Shown: positions 1 through 9,449, counted from the stretch's first letter. The stretch: 64,000 nt of DNA from CAYYYG01 sp964591375 (GCA_964591375.1 CAZQAU010000002.1:65527-129526), one strand, 5' to 3'. Translations and numbers: made by a program. Notes: a model not told the origin generated them from the sequence alone.

Positions 1-1104
1 CATTTTACGACAGATTATGATAAAGCGATTCCCTCCTCAGATATAGTATTTATTACCGTTGGAACACCACCAAAAGAAAATGGTGAAGCTGATCTGTCAA
101 CGGTTTTTTCTGTAACAAAATCGATTGCTAAGCATTTAAAAAAGGGTTTTACAGTAGTTTCTTGTAAAAGCACTGTACCCGTTGGTACTAACAATAAAGT
201 TATTGATATTTTAAATGAAATGAAACCAGCCGGAGCTGAAGTTGCAGGAGCATCCTGTCCGGAATTCCTACGAGAAGGTACTGGCATATTTGATACTCTC
301 AATCCAGATCGAGTTGTAATGGGGTCTGATTCACAGAAAGCAATTGATTTGCTGGTTGAGCTGCATAAACCGCTTCCTGGTAAACGCGTTATTACAGATC
401 TGGCATCTGCAGAACTCATAAAATATACAGCAAATGCAATGCTAGCTACAAAAATATCATTTGCAAATTTGATATCATTTTATTGTGAACAAGCTGGTGC
501 GGATGTAGAAACTGTGCTTGATGGAGTAGGTCTTGATAAACGTATAGGCAGAATATTTTTTAATCCAGGAGTCGGATATGGTGGCTCGTGTTTTCCAAAA
601 GATGTCAAGGCATTAATAAAGATCGGACAACATTTGACTACTGACCCTCTATTACTGGAAGCAGTGGAAAAAGTGAATTCACAGGCAAAAGATAACTTTT
701 TGAATAAAATAATTAAAAACGCAAAAGGCAATAAAGTAGCTTTTTGGGGATTAAGTTTTAAACCTAACACCGATGATATTCGCGAAGCTCCATCCACTTA
801 TATCATCAATAAGTTATTAGCTAAAAATTTTGAAATTCACGTATTTGATCCGGTAGCTATGGATAATGTGAAAAAAATTTATGGCGATAAAATAACATAT
901 CATGATGATCCTTATAGTGCTGTAAAAGATGCTGATGCGTTAGCAATACTTACAGAATGGAATGAATTTATGCAAGCAGATCTGAAAAAGGTTAAAGCTA
1001 CAATGAAATCCCCAGTTGTCATTGATGGAAGAAACATTTATCAACCTGCGCAGATGAAATCTTTAGGATTTAAATATTTCTCAACAGGACGAAGACCTGT
1101 TTAG
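1..1104 (+). CDS. ugd: UDP-glucose 6-dehydrogenase, 5' truncated by window edge
   Basis: Oxidises UDP-glucose to UDP-glucuronate with two NAD+. The reading frame is open from the first base, so the gene starts before the window. 367 residues are visible, against about 430-450 for the family, so the N-terminal GxGxxG part of the Rossmann fold is missing. Seen: FITVGTPP, then the KSTVPVGT strand of the NAD domain, the central helical domain, and GGSCFPKD, which holds the catalytic cysteine. The C-terminal UDP-binding domain follows, with WGLSFKPNTDDIRE. The product is the substrate of the decarboxylase encoded 11 bases downstream. An ATG at 220 is internal to the domain and is not the real start. 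GDP-mannose dehydrogenase is the main alternative; the neighbouring gene favours the UDP-glucose enzyme. Confidence 0.9.
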   Translation, partial: HFTTDYDKAIPSSDIVFITVGTPPKENGEADLSTVFSVTKSIAKHLKKGFTVVSCKSTVPVGTNNKVIDILNEMKPAGAEVAGASCPEFLREGTGIFDTLNPDRVVMGSDSQKAIDLLVELHKPLPGKRVITDLASAELIKYTANAMLATKISFANLISFYCEQAGADVETVLDGVGLDKRIGRIFFNPGVGYGGSCFPKDVKALIKIGQHLTTDPLLLEAVEKVNSQAKDNFLNKIIKNAKGNKVAFWGLSFKPNTDDIREAPSTYIINKLLAKNFEIHVFDPVAMDNVKKIYGDKITYHDDPYSAVKDADALAILTEWNEFMQADLKKVKATMKSPVVIDGRNIYQPAQMKSLGFKYFSTGRRPV

Positions 1105-1115
1105 AATTAGAAGTA

Positions 1116-2066
1116 ATGAAAATACTTATTAGCGGAGGTGCTGGCTTTATCGGCTCTCATATATGTGAGACACTCCTAAACAAAGATCATGAAATTATTT
1201 GTGTTGATAATTTTTTGACAAGCAAAAAATTAAATATCAACCATCTTCTTAAAAATAAACGTTTCTCTTTTATCGAACACAATGTCATTAATCCATTACC
1301 ATTATCTATCAATGCTGATGCTGTTTTTCATTTAGCCTCTCCTGCTTCTCCTAATCATCACAGCCCCATAAGCTATCACGCTCTGGCCATGGAAACAATG
1401 CAGGTAAATACTACCGGCACTTTAGAACTACTGAAATTTGCGGAAGCACATAATGCTAAATTTCTCTTTGCTTCTACTTCTGAAATATATGGTGATCCTC
1501 TGCAACATCCACAGAACGAAGAATATAGAGGCAATGTCTCAACTACTGGACCACGATCTGTTTATGATGAGGCTAAACGTTTTGGAGAGACTTTAACTGC
1601 ATATTATTTCAGAGAAAAAAAACTCGATGCACGCATTGTTCGTATATTCAATACCTATGGTCCCAGGATGATGAAATCTGATATGAGAATGGTAATCATT
1701 TTTTTACAGCAAGCCTTAAAAAATGAACCTATTACTGTATTTGGAGATGGTCAGCAAACCAGATCTTTATGCTATGTAGATGATACTGCAGATGGAATAA
1801 TTAAACTTATGTTCGAGCCCAATACTTCAGGAGAAATAGTCAATATCGGATCTGATCAAGAACATACTGTATTAGAATATGCTACTATTATCAAAAATAT
1901 AGTAAAATCAAAAAGTAAGATCGTATTTAGCGAATCATTACCAAAAGATGATCCACGAAAAAGACGACCAGATATATCAAAGGCTAAAAAACTGTTACAT
2001 TGGGAGCCAAAAGTAACATTAGAAGAAGGACTCAAAAAGGTAATGCAGTATTTAAAATCGTCATAA
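1116..2066 (+). CDS. uxs: UDP-glucuronate decarboxylase (UDP-xylose synthase), extended SDR
   Basis: NAD-dependent extended short-chain dehydrogenase of 316 residues. Seen: N-terminal GGAGFIGS dinucleotide-binding loop, HLASPASP, the serine in STSEIYGDP, and the catalytic YxxxK as YDEAKR (residues about 152-157). ASPASP and EIYGDPLQHPQ are characteristic of UDP-glucuronate decarboxylases, which make UDP-xylose, rather than of GalE-type epimerases. The upstream gene makes UDP-glucuronate, so the two form a two-step UDP-xylose route. The usual YDEGKR reads YDEAKR here. A 4-keto-pentose product (ArnA-type) is possible but less likely. Function is inferred from motifs and neighbourhood. Confidence 0.83.
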   Translation: MKILISGGAGFIGSHICETLLNKDHEIICVDNFLTSKKLNINHLLKNKRFSFIEHNVINPLPLSINADAVFHLASPASPNHHSPISYHALAMETMQVNTTGTLELLKFAEAHNAKFLFASTSEIYGDPLQHPQNEEYRGNVSTTGPRSVYDEAKRFGETLTAYYFREKKLDARIVRIFNTYGPRMMKSDMRMVIIFLQQALKNEPITVFGDGQQTRSLCYVDDTADGIIKLMFEPNTSGEIVNIGSDQEHTVLEYATIIKNIVKSKSKIVFSESLPKDDPRKRRPDISKAKKLLHWEPKVTLEEGLKKVMQYLKSS

Positions 2067-2071
2067 AAAAT

Positions 2072-3211
2072 ATGAGAAAAGCAGTTGTAGTAATTCCAAC
2101 ATATAACGAGGCTGGAAATATGGAACAGGCTATCAAAGGTGTTTTTGAAGCTACAGAAAAAATAACCAATTGGAGTGTAGAAGTACTGGTAGTCGATAGT
2201 AACTCCACAGATAACACTGGTGATGTGGTAAAAAAAATACAGGCTAAAAACCAAAACGTCCATTTGATGACAACAAAAAAAGAAGGCTTAGGGAAAGCAT
2301 ACATCCAGGGATTCCAGTATGCCTTAGAGAACCTAAAACCGTATTTACTTTTTGAAATGGATGCTGACCTATCTCATGATCCTAAGGAAATTCCATTATT
2401 TCTTAAAAATATTGAGACAGGCTCTGACTTTGTTATTGGATCGCGATATATCAAAGGCGGATCAATTCCGGCAGATTGGGGTCTACATCGAAAAATTTTT
2501 TCTGTTTTAGGTAACTACATTATTCGTTTTGGCTTCATGAAATTAAAAATTACTGATTGGACAGGTGGATACCGAGCAATAAAAGCATGGATTGTTAAAG
2601 ACTCAATGTCTCATATTCAACATTATTCAGGCTATGTTTTCCAAATAGCTTTGCTTGATTATGCAGTCAAAAATAACGCCGCGATCAGCGAGATTCCGAT
2701 TCAGTTTAAAGAACGCACCTACGGGATATCTAAAATTAACTCGCTTCAATATATTGCCCATATTTTACTCTATGTATTTACCAAGTCATCATTCGTTAAA
2801 TTTGTAATTGTAGGTGGCTTAGGATTTGTTGTCGATACGGGATTATTTTTTGTCTTTACGAAATATCTTCACTTTAAAGTATGGGGAGCAAATTTGATCA
2901 GCACCGAATCAGCTGTTATCTTTAATTATTTGATGAATAATTACTGGAGCTTTGCTCATAAAAAACTAGCAGGAAATGCTATAAGCAAAATTATTAGCTT
3001 TGTTAAATTCAATCTCATATCTTCAGGATCAATTATTATTCAGACTATCGGATTACAGCTTGCAATTTTTATTTTTCATAATATGCATATTCGCTTAAGC
3101 GAGCCATTTGATATAAGATTGTTATACACAAAGATTGCAATAATATTTTTCATTGTAATTCCCTATTCTTATATTTTTTACAATAAATTCATTTGGAAAG
3201 AGAAGAGATAA
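2072..3211 (+). CDS. Polyprenol-phosphate sugar transferase (GT2, DPM1-like) fused to a GtrA-like membrane domain
   Basis: N-terminal GT-A domain of about 235 residues: VVVIPTYNEAGN, LVVDSNSTDNT, EMDADLSHDP (the DxD motif) and GSRYIKGG, typical of dolichyl-phosphate mannose synthases. The remainder has four hydrophobic segments and ends with a GtrA-like signature (KFVIVGGLGFVVDTG, then FNYLMNNYWSF). This two-part layout is known from archaeal and bacterial DPM synthases. It is expected to load a sugar from a nucleotide donor onto a polyprenyl phosphate for membrane glycosyltransferases. The start at 2072 is five bases after the upstream stop; an upstream in-frame ATG at 2000 lies inside the previous gene and is rejected. 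Confidence 0.87.
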   Translation: MRKAVVVIPTYNEAGNMEQAIKGVFEATEKITNWSVEVLVVDSNSTDNTGDVVKKIQAKNQNVHLMTTKKEGLGKAYIQGFQYALENLKPYLLFEMDADLSHDPKEIPLFLKNIETGSDFVIGSRYIKGGSIPADWGLHRKIFSVLGNYIIRFGFMKLKITDWTGGYRAIKAWIVKDSMSHIQHYSGYVFQIALLDYAVKNNAAISEIPIQFKERTYGISKINSLQYIAHILLYVFTKSSFVKFVIVGGLGFVVDTGLFFVFTKYLHFKVWGANLISTESAVIFNYLMNNYWSFAHKKLAGNAISKIISFVKFNLISSGSIIIQTIGLQLAIFIFHNMHIRLSEPFDIRLLYTKIAIIFFIVIPYSYIFYNKFIWKEKR

Positions 3212-3219
3212 GAAGCTAA

Positions 3220-4107
3220 TTATTGTTTGGTGACATATTGCCCGGAAACCCATCCTTCTTTACCTTGTTCATAATTAATTTTATACCAACCACTTTCCTC
3301 ATCCAGAATAGTATATTTTTCACCTGGTTTTACCTGAGCAGATTCACTGGCATTTACCGTTGGCTCTGAACGTACTCTCAAAAATCCTGTTGGTGTGTCA
3401 TTAACAATAAGCGATTCTTTACCAGCCGTGCTTTTGGATGTTGCACTAGATGATGATTCTTTTGAATTCGTTAATGAGGCTGATTCTGATGCCTGCGGAG
3501 TCGGTGTGGGACGTTGATTTTGATCGATTGCAAGCTTGAAACTTGCATTCACCCGATATCCAGGGTCTATATTAATTTTTTGTGTCCGACGGAAAAATCC
3601 CGGCATAAAAACAGAAAGTTCATGATCTCCTTTGTTAACATCTGCCAGTACGAGTGGCGCCACACCTTTTTCATCATTATCCAGATATACAATTGCACCC
3701 GTCGGATCTGATTCAACATAAATTTCTCCATAATTACTGTCAGAAGGCTTACTCTCCATCGCTGTTACAGTGAAAACTTCCCCAGCTGAATTAATATCTG
3801 TTGCGCCAAGTTCCCTATTCACGTAAGTTAACGAATTTTTATATATCTTTACTTTTCCTTGCCAAGAGGCAGTTGTAGTCGCATCTCCTTCTGGAATAAG
3901 TTTTATTAGATACTCTCCTACTTTATACTTATCTTCATAGGGAGTCTTTCCGATGCCTAAATTATCTATAAAAATGCCCGCTGACGGAGATGAAACTATT
4001 TTTAGCCTACCATATGTATTCTGAGTATCCCACATGAAGTACCGAAAGCCTATAATTCCGGCAAAAATAAGTAACAAAATACCCAATAAAATAAGTTTCT
4101 TTTTCAT
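3220..4107 (-). CDS. Membrane-anchored protein with two PEGA-like repeats and a C-terminal SH3 domain
   Basis: 295 residues. An N-terminal anchor (MKKKLILLGILLLIFAGI) precedes an extracytoplasmic part. The first PEGA-like repeat contains IVSSPSAGIFIDNLGIGKTP. The second contains VESDPTGAIVYLDNDEKG. A Ser/Thr-rich linker (TNSKESSSSATSKSTAGK) leads to a bacterial SH3 domain (LRVRSEPTVNASE ... GWVSGQYV). PEGA domains are associated with surface layers and envelope proteins, and bacterial SH3 domains often bind peptidoglycan, so an envelope-surface role is likely; the exact role is unknown. The start is the methionine before the Lys-rich signal anchor; an in-frame upstream ATG at 4149 would add 14 polar residues. 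It is convergent with the glycosyltransferase gene, 8 bases away. Confidence 0.8.
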   Translation of the reverse strand: MKKKLILLGILLLIFAGIIGFRYFMWDTQNTYGRLKIVSSPSAGIFIDNLGIGKTPYEDKYKVGEYLIKLIPEGDATTTASWQGKVKIYKNSLTYVNRELGATDINSAGEVFTVTAMESKPSDSNYGEIYVESDPTGAIVYLDNDEKGVAPLVLADVNKGDHELSVFMPGFFRRTQKINIDPGYRVNASFKLAIDQNQRPTPTPQASESASLTNSKESSSSATSKSTAGKESLIVNDTPTGFLRVRSEPTVNASESAQVKPGEKYTILDEESGWYKINYEQGKEGWVSGQYVTKQ

Positions 4108-4212
4108 GTCTTCAAGATCTATTGTAGAAAACGCGTTAAGATAATGCAATACTGAAACACATAGAATTAAAATCGTATCAACTCAGTCTATGATACAATA
4201 CTATATAAAACT

Positions 4213-5973
4213 ATGATCCGAGACCATGTACAACGCAAAATCGAAACTGCTTTAAAGGCACTCAAAGTCCCAATAACTGCATTTTCAGTGGAACATACTT
4301 CAAATGCACAGTTTGGTGATTACAGTTGCAATATAGCCATGCAACTGACTAAACAACTAAAAAAAAATCCCATTCTTATTGCAGAAGAAATCGTGAAAAA
4401 GATTGATACAGATGAAATTATTGATAAAGTCGAGGTGGCAAAACCGGGATTTATTAACTTTTGGATAAATAAGAAAACTCTACTTCACAACCTAAAAAGT
4501 ATTACTAATCATGCTAATAATTATGGCCGCAACGATAAATTAAAAAACGAAAAGATTATTGTAGAATTCACCGATCCAAATCCGTTTAAAGAATTTCATA
4601 TCGGTCATCTATATAGCAATATTGTAGGTGAATCACTTGCCCGATTATACGATGCATGTGGGGCGGAAGTAAAACGGGTAACATATCAGGGAGATGTAGG
4701 GATGCATGTCGCGAAATCTTTGTGGGGAATGCAAGAATTAATGAGTAGAGAAAACATCTCAGTACATGACTTAGAAAAATTACCTATAAAAGAACGAGTG
4801 AAATTTTTGGGTAAATCTTACTCCATGGGTGCAACAGCGTATGAAGAAAATGAAACTGCAAAAAAGAATATAGTAGAAATAAATAAGCAAGTATATGAAA
4901 AAGATGCCAGAATTTTAAGCTTGTATGCATTAGGCAGAAAATGGAGTCTTGAATATTTTGATAGCATATATGAAAGGTTGGGCAGTCAATTCGAAAAAAA
5001 TTTTTTTGAAAGTGAAGTGGGACCTAGAGGACGTGAGATTGTAAATGCAAACCTAATAAAAGGTATTTTTAAGAAAAGTAATGGTGCTGTAGTTTTCCCG
5101 GGAGAAGATTTCGGATTGCATACACGTGTATTCATTAATTCCCTGGGACTACCTACTTATGAAGCAAAAGAACTAGGATTAGCCCCCACTAAATATGAAT
5201 GGTATCCCTATACTATGTCAGTGATTGTAACAGGAAATGAAATTAATGAATATTTTAAAGTATTATTAGCAGCACTGGATAAAATATATCCAGATTTAAG
5301 AAGAAAGACTACCCATGTATCACATGGCATGGTGCGACTTCCAGATGGAAAAATGTCTAGTCGCACGGGAAAAGTATTATTAGGTGAATGGCTTCTTGAT
5401 GAAGCGGCAAAAAAAGCCATGGAGGTCATGGGCAAAAATACACATATTAAAGTTGATTCAACCCTACAGCTTAATAATGAACCCGGATGGCTTGTTGATA
5501 CGGCCGAACTTATAGGGAAAGCAGCAATAAAATATGCATTGCTTAAAAATAGTATTGGTAAAGATGTAGAATTTGATTTTGATGAATCAGTTAGTTTTGA
5601 AGGTAATTCTGGACCTTATATACAGTATACGTATGTACGATGCCGGTCTGTACTAGAAAAATCACCAGTTAGTCTTCAATCTGCAGAATCTATAAATGAT
5701 ATTGCAGCAAACAAAGAAGAATTGCAGCTGCTTCGATCTCTCATAAAATTTACAGATATAGTACGAGATTCAGCGTTACATCGGACACCAAACTCAATTG
5801 CAAATTATTTATATAATATAGCGCAAGAATATAATCTTTTTTATCAAAAACACACTATTCTAAAAGCTGATGAAGAAACAGTGAAATTTAGAATTTTGTT
5901 GACTCACTCAGTTTCACAGATTATTAGCAACGGACTGGGTTTGCTCGGTATTCAAACTGTGGAGAAAATGTAA
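4213..5973 (+). CDS. argS: Arginyl-tRNA synthetase
   Basis: Class I aminoacyl-tRNA synthetase, 586 residues, charging tRNA-Arg. Order of domains: N-terminal tRNA D-loop recognition domain (residues about 1-90, with FGDYSCNIAM), the catalytic Rossmann fold with FTDPNPFKEFHIGH (HIGH motif as FHIGH), the second signature DGKMSSRTGKVLL (KMSKS equivalent), and the C-terminal DALR anticodon-binding helices ending near LGIQ. Length is usual. TACAAT lies 13 bases before the ATG and there is no Shine-Dalgarno sequence. radA follows after two bases, so the two are probably co-transcribed. Confidence 0.96.
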   Translation: MIRDHVQRKIETALKALKVPITAFSVEHTSNAQFGDYSCNIAMQLTKQLKKNPILIAEEIVKKIDTDEIIDKVEVAKPGFINFWINKKTLLHNLKSITNHANNYGRNDKLKNEKIIVEFTDPNPFKEFHIGHLYSNIVGESLARLYDACGAEVKRVTYQGDVGMHVAKSLWGMQELMSRENISVHDLEKLPIKERVKFLGKSYSMGATAYEENETAKKNIVEINKQVYEKDARILSLYALGRKWSLEYFDSIYERLGSQFEKNFFESEVGPRGREIVNANLIKGIFKKSNGAVVFPGEDFGLHTRVFINSLGLPTYEAKELGLAPTKYEWYPYTMSVIVTGNEINEYFKVLLAALDKIYPDLRRKTTHVSHGMVRLPDGKMSSRTGKVLLGEWLLDEAAKKAMEVMGKNTHIKVDSTLQLNNEPGWLVDTAELIGKAAIKYALLKNSIGKDVEFDFDESVSFEGNSGPYIQYTYVRCRSVLEKSPVSLQSAESINDIAANKEELQLLRSLIKFTDIVRDSALHRTPNSIANYLYNIAQEYNLFYQKHTILKADEETVKFRILLTHSVSQIISNGLGLLGIQTVEKM

Positions 5974-5975
5974 TT

Positions 5976-7277
5976 ATGACATCATTCCTATGTGCCAACT
6001 GTGGATATGGCTCGGGCTCCTGGCTCGGTAAATGTCCTTCATGTGGCGAATTTAATACATTTAAAGAGAATCGATTTGATAAATCTGGGACACCGAGTCG
6101 CAAAAACGAATCGGTAAAAAAGATTAGTATCACTCCCCTTTCCAAAGTTCAATCACTTAAAAAAGATCGTAAAAAAACAGGTATTTTCGAATTTGACCGC
6201 GTGCTTGGTGGTGGTATTGTACCGGGTGCTGTTATACTCCTTACCGGTGAACCTGGTGTGGGAAAATCTACATTATTGCTTCAGTCCCTGCATAATATGA
6301 AAGCATTGTATGTTTCTGGCGAAGAAGCTCCTGAACAGGTTAAAGATCGTGCAGACAGGCTTGGAATTAACCTTAATGATTTTTTCTTTTCCAGCGATTT
6401 ACAGGTTGAAGGAATTGTAGAAGCAGCCGAAGAATGGAGCGATAAAATTGATGTTCTGGTAATTGACTCGATACAAACTGTATATTCGAAAGATATTGAT
6501 GCGACGCCGGGGAATGTAAGTCAGCTACGAGAAGTTACTGCAAAACTTACAATTGCAGCTAAATCGCTAAAAATTCCTATTATTATTATCGGGCATGTAA
6601 CTAAAGATGGAGATATTGCCGGACCAAAGACTCTTGAACATATGGTCGATGTAGTTTTAACATTTGAAGGAGAACGTATATCACAATTTAGGATATTACG
6701 AGCTAATAAAAACCGTTTCGGCTCAACCGATGAAATTGGGATATTTGAGATGAAACAGGAAGGTTTGACAGAAGTAAATAATCCAATGGCCTTTCTTGAA
6801 GATCAAAGTGATAATGTTCCCGGGAAAGCAATTGTAGGTATTATTGAAGGTAAAAGACCGCTTTTTTTTGAAATACAAACACTTGCTTCACCCACCATGT
6901 TGGCAATGCCACGTCGGGTTGTTAAAGGTGTTGATTACAATAAAGTTCTACTTTTACTTGCTGTAATCCGTAAACATCTAAACATGCCGCTCGATAAATT
7001 TGATATTTATGTCAATGTAATCGGTGGTGTGGATATTAAATCAACAGCTGCTGATTTGGGCATCATAGCTTCACTTGTATCCTCATTGCGAAATACAGCT
7101 TTACCCAGCAAGACGCTATTTATAGGAGAAGTAGGATTACTCGGCGAAGTACGCAAAGTTTATGGAGAAGAAAGAATACTGGGAGAAGCAAAAAGACTAC
7201 ATTTTACTAAACAATTCTCGTCGCAGACTACTAAAAATATTAAATCACTTCGGTCACTATTTAGTCAGGCAGAATAA
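5976..7277 (+). CDS. radA: DNA repair protein RadA/Sms
   Basis: RecA-like branch-migration ATPase, 433 residues. Seen: N-terminal C4 zinc finger with cysteines 6, 9, 20 and 23 (CANCGY ... CPSCGEF), Walker A GEPGVGKST, Walker B VLVIDSIQTV, the RadA-specific KNRFG motif (NKNRFGSTDEIG), and a C-terminal Lon-protease-like fold (residues about 270-430, GGVDIKSTAADLG) without a proteolytic dyad, as usual for RadA. Processes recombination intermediates in the cytoplasm. Starts two bases after argS and ends one base before the convergent RodZ-like gene. Confidence 0.95.
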   Translation: MTSFLCANCGYGSGSWLGKCPSCGEFNTFKENRFDKSGTPSRKNESVKKISITPLSKVQSLKKDRKKTGIFEFDRVLGGGIVPGAVILLTGEPGVGKSTLLLQSLHNMKALYVSGEEAPEQVKDRADRLGINLNDFFFSSDLQVEGIVEAAEEWSDKIDVLVIDSIQTVYSKDIDATPGNVSQLREVTAKLTIAAKSLKIPIIIIGHVTKDGDIAGPKTLEHMVDVVLTFEGERISQFRILRANKNRFGSTDEIGIFEMKQEGLTEVNNPMAFLEDQSDNVPGKAIVGIIEGKRPLFFEIQTLASPTMLAMPRRVVKGVDYNKVLLLLAVIRKHLNMPLDKFDIYVNVIGGVDIKSTAADLGIIASLVSSLRNTALPSKTLFIGEVGLLGEVRKVYGEERILGEAKRLHFTKQFSSQTTKNIKSLRSLFSQAE

Positions 7278-7278
7278 A

Positions 7279-7899
7279 CTATTCTAGAATATATGTTTTT
7301 TTGAAAATGGTTTTTTTACCGTTTGCACCAATAACCTCAATTTTTAATTCATTTTTACCTTTTTTTATCGGAAAATCGTACTCAAAAACTCCTTCACTAT
7401 TCTGATACACCTTATCACCGAAAATATTTATCGTAGCTTCTTTTTCTGTCCGTCCTATTACTCGTATTCTATCTGTCGATCTAAAAATACTACGTTGAGG
7501 AGAAACGATACTTACTTTAGGTGGAGTTAAATACAACTTCAACTGATATCCAAAATATATGGTAAATAAAATAAATATGGATCCTAATACCACATAAATA
7601 ATAGTCCGAGTTTGCGGATTAAGTGATTTTGTAGAGATTTTTTGTTTAAATTGTGTTTCTTCTGATCTTTCATAGTCCCGACGAAAAAAAGCGTGCATTT
7701 TATCTTTATCAAGTCCAAGAAAGTTAGCATAGTTTTTAATTATGCCTGTTATGTATATTTTTGAAGAAAATGAATTCCAGTTATTTTCTTCGACAGCTTG
7801 AAGAAACTTAGCACGTATACGAATTTGTTTTTCGACCTGCTGAATAGTTAAGCCTTTTTTTTCTCGGTTTTTACGAAAGATCTCTCCAACTGTCAGCAT
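7279..7899 (-). CDS. RodZ-like protein: helix-turn-helix, one membrane segment, extracytoplasmic beta domain
   Basis: 206 residues. An N-terminal Xre-type HTH of the RodZ family (VGEIFRKNREKKGLTIQQ ... YITGIIKNYANFLGLD), then a basic juxtamembrane stretch, one transmembrane helix near residues 108-125 (IIYVVLGSIFILFTIYFGY), and a C-terminal Ig-like beta domain (VSIVSPQRS ... VFEYDFPIKKGKNELKIEV). RodZ links MreB to the cell-wall elongation machinery; here the outer domain resembles the glucodextranase-B-like fold found in many Gram-positive and CPR homologues. No mreB lies in the window. A TACAAT box about 18 bases before the start suggests a separate promoter. Confidence 0.78.
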   Translation of the reverse strand: MLTVGEIFRKNREKKGLTIQQVEKQIRIRAKFLQAVEENNWNSFSSKIYITGIIKNYANFLGLDKDKMHAFFRRDYERSEETQFKQKISTKSLNPQTRTIIYVVLGSIFILFTIYFGYQLKLYLTPPKVSIVSPQRSIFRSTDRIRVIGRTEKEATINIFGDKVYQNSEGVFEYDFPIKKGKNELKIEVIGANGKKTIFKKTYILE

Positions 7900-7941
7900 A
7901 CAGCTTTTTGTAATAATTATTGTATCTTGATTATCTCACTT

Positions 7942-8508
7942 TTACTGGCTAACCCGTTCGCCATATTCGCCCGTTTCTGGGTTTACAGTTACAATGTCAC
8001 CAACTTTAACAAACAATGGTACCATAACTGTGACACCCGTTTCAACGATGGCAGCTTTTTTAGCTCCGGTCACAGTATCGCCTTTAGCTGCATCTTCTGT
8101 TTCAATGACTTTTAGTCTCACACTTAAAGGAGGTCGTACGCTAATTGGCTGTTCATTATAAACATATACATAGTACTTATCATTTTCTTTAAAAAATTTA
8201 GCTACATCACCTATCAATGCAAGTGGTACTGTATATTGGTTATAACTTCGCTCGTCCATAAAATACATATTCTCGTTATCTTTATATAAGTACTGCATTT
8301 CAATACTTTCGACATCTACTGTTTCAACAGTTTCAGATGATTTAAATGCATAGTCAATATTTTTTCCATTAGTCACATTTTTAATACGGGCTTTCATAAG
8401 AGCAGAACCTTTACCAGGAGAATAGAACTCTGCTTTTTGAATCTGCCAGATTTCATTTTGATAACGAATAAACTCACCTTTTTTTAGATTACCTGCATGT
8501 GTTTTCAT
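7942..8508 (-). CDS. efp: Translation elongation factor P
   Basis: 188 residues, three beta-barrel domains as usual. The N-terminal KOW-like domain includes the loop SPGKGSA, whose lysine occupies the position modified in other bacteria (E. coli K34). The central OB domain has MYFMDERSYNQYTVP, and the C-terminal domain ends with GTVITVNPETGEY-type sequence (DIVTVNPETGEYGERV). EF-P relieves ribosome stalling at consecutive prolines. No EpmA/EpmB-type modification gene is visible nearby. A TACAAT box (8524-8529, minus) lies 15 bases before the ATG, with no Shine-Dalgarno sequence. Confidence 0.96.
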   Translation of the reverse strand: MKTHAGNLKKGEFIRYQNEIWQIQKAEFYSPGKGSALMKARIKNVTNGKNIDYAFKSSETVETVDVESIEMQYLYKDNENMYFMDERSYNQYTVPLALIGDVAKFFKENDKYYVYVYNEQPISVRPPLSVRLKVIETEDAAKGDTVTGAKKAAIVETGVTVMVPLFVKVGDIVTVNPETGEYGERVSQ

Positions 8509-8571
8509 ATTTTTAAAAATTAGATTGTAATAACGTCCTATTGTAACCGTTTATCAGGTGTTTTGTCAAGA

Positions 8572-9435
8572 TCAGACCCCTTCTTTTTGTAGTTCTTCTA
8601 AAAGTTTTTTAGCTTTTCCGGATACTTTCTGAGGAATATGGACTTTATAGACAACATATTCATCACCTTTACGATTAGTGTTAGGATATGTAATACCATG
8701 CCCGCGTAAACGAACTGTTGTTCCCGATTGAGTACCTGGACGAACTTTTAATGTAACAGAATCACCCAAAGTTATCACATCCACAGTTCCTCCTAACACA
8801 GCGGTTGCAAATGAAATTTCTTTTTCTAAATATATATCCTGACCATCTCTTTTAAAAATATGATGTGGCCGCACTCTTACAATAAGATTGAAGTCAGAAA
8901 AACGAATTTGTGTCCCATCATCAACACCTGCAGGTATTTTTAATTTTTTATTTTTTCCCTCTATTGATACGTCTTTTTCAATACCTCGAACTGCCTCATC
9001 AAAAGTTATTTCTATCTGATATGTTTGCCTTCGCTGAGCACGACCGCCGTTTGAATAAGGTGAACGGGCTCCAAAAAATTGTTCAAAAATTTCGAAGGGA
9101 TCTGAAAAACCACTTATATCTTCAAACGGGTTCCCTTCTCCACCGTAAGAATAAGAGTAGCTAAAAGGTCCTTGGTTTTGAGAATACCCTCTCGATCCGG
9201 CACTCCCGCCACCACTACGTTCAAAAGCATCATGTCCAATCTGATCATAAAGTTCTTTTTTCTTTGCATCAGAAAGAACTTCATATGCTTTATTTATAAG
9301 TTTAAATTTTTCCGCTGCTTCCGGCGATTTGTTTCGGTCTGGATGCCATTGCAATGCCTGTTTACGGTATGCTGATTTTATCTCATCTGGAGATGCTGAT
9401 TTAGATACTCCTAATGTTTCGTAGTAATTTGCCAT
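8572..9435 (-). CDS. dnaJ: DnaJ-family co-chaperone without zinc-finger domain (CbpA-like)
   Basis: 287 residues. N-terminal J domain (residues about 3-66) with the HPD motif in WHPDRNK, then a Gly/Phe-rich linker (GGSAGSRGY ... NPFEDISGF) and C-terminal substrate-binding beta domains I and II. The four CxxCxGxG repeats of type I DnaJ are absent, so it is a type II J protein, about 90 residues shorter than classical DnaJ. It stimulates DnaK. It lies downstream of dnaK but is separated from it by a terminator hairpin, and it has its own TATAAT box seven bases before the ATG, so it is probably transcribed independently and leaderless. Confidence 0.9.
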   Translation of the reverse strand: MANYYETLGVSKSASPDEIKSAYRKQALQWHPDRNKSPEAAEKFKLINKAYEVLSDAKKKELYDQIGHDAFERSGGGSAGSRGYSQNQGPFSYSYSYGGEGNPFEDISGFSDPFEIFEQFFGARSPYSNGGRAQRRQTYQIEITFDEAVRGIEKDVSIEGKNKKLKIPAGVDDGTQIRFSDFNLIVRVRPHHIFKRDGQDIYLEKEISFATAVLGGTVDVITLGDSVTLKVRPGTQSGTTVRLRGHGITYPNTNRKGDEYVVYKVHIPQKVSGKAKKLLEELQKEGV

Positions 9436-9442
9436 ATGCGAT

Positions 9443-9448
9443 ATTATA
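9443..9448 (-). promoter_or_regulatory. -10 box of dnaJ, leaderless spacing
   Basis: TATAAT on the minus strand, seven bases before the dnaJ ATG, so the transcript should start within a base or two of the start codon. The expected -35 position falls in the preceding hairpin and has no TTGACA-like match. Confidence 0.6.
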
Positions 9449-9449
9449 C

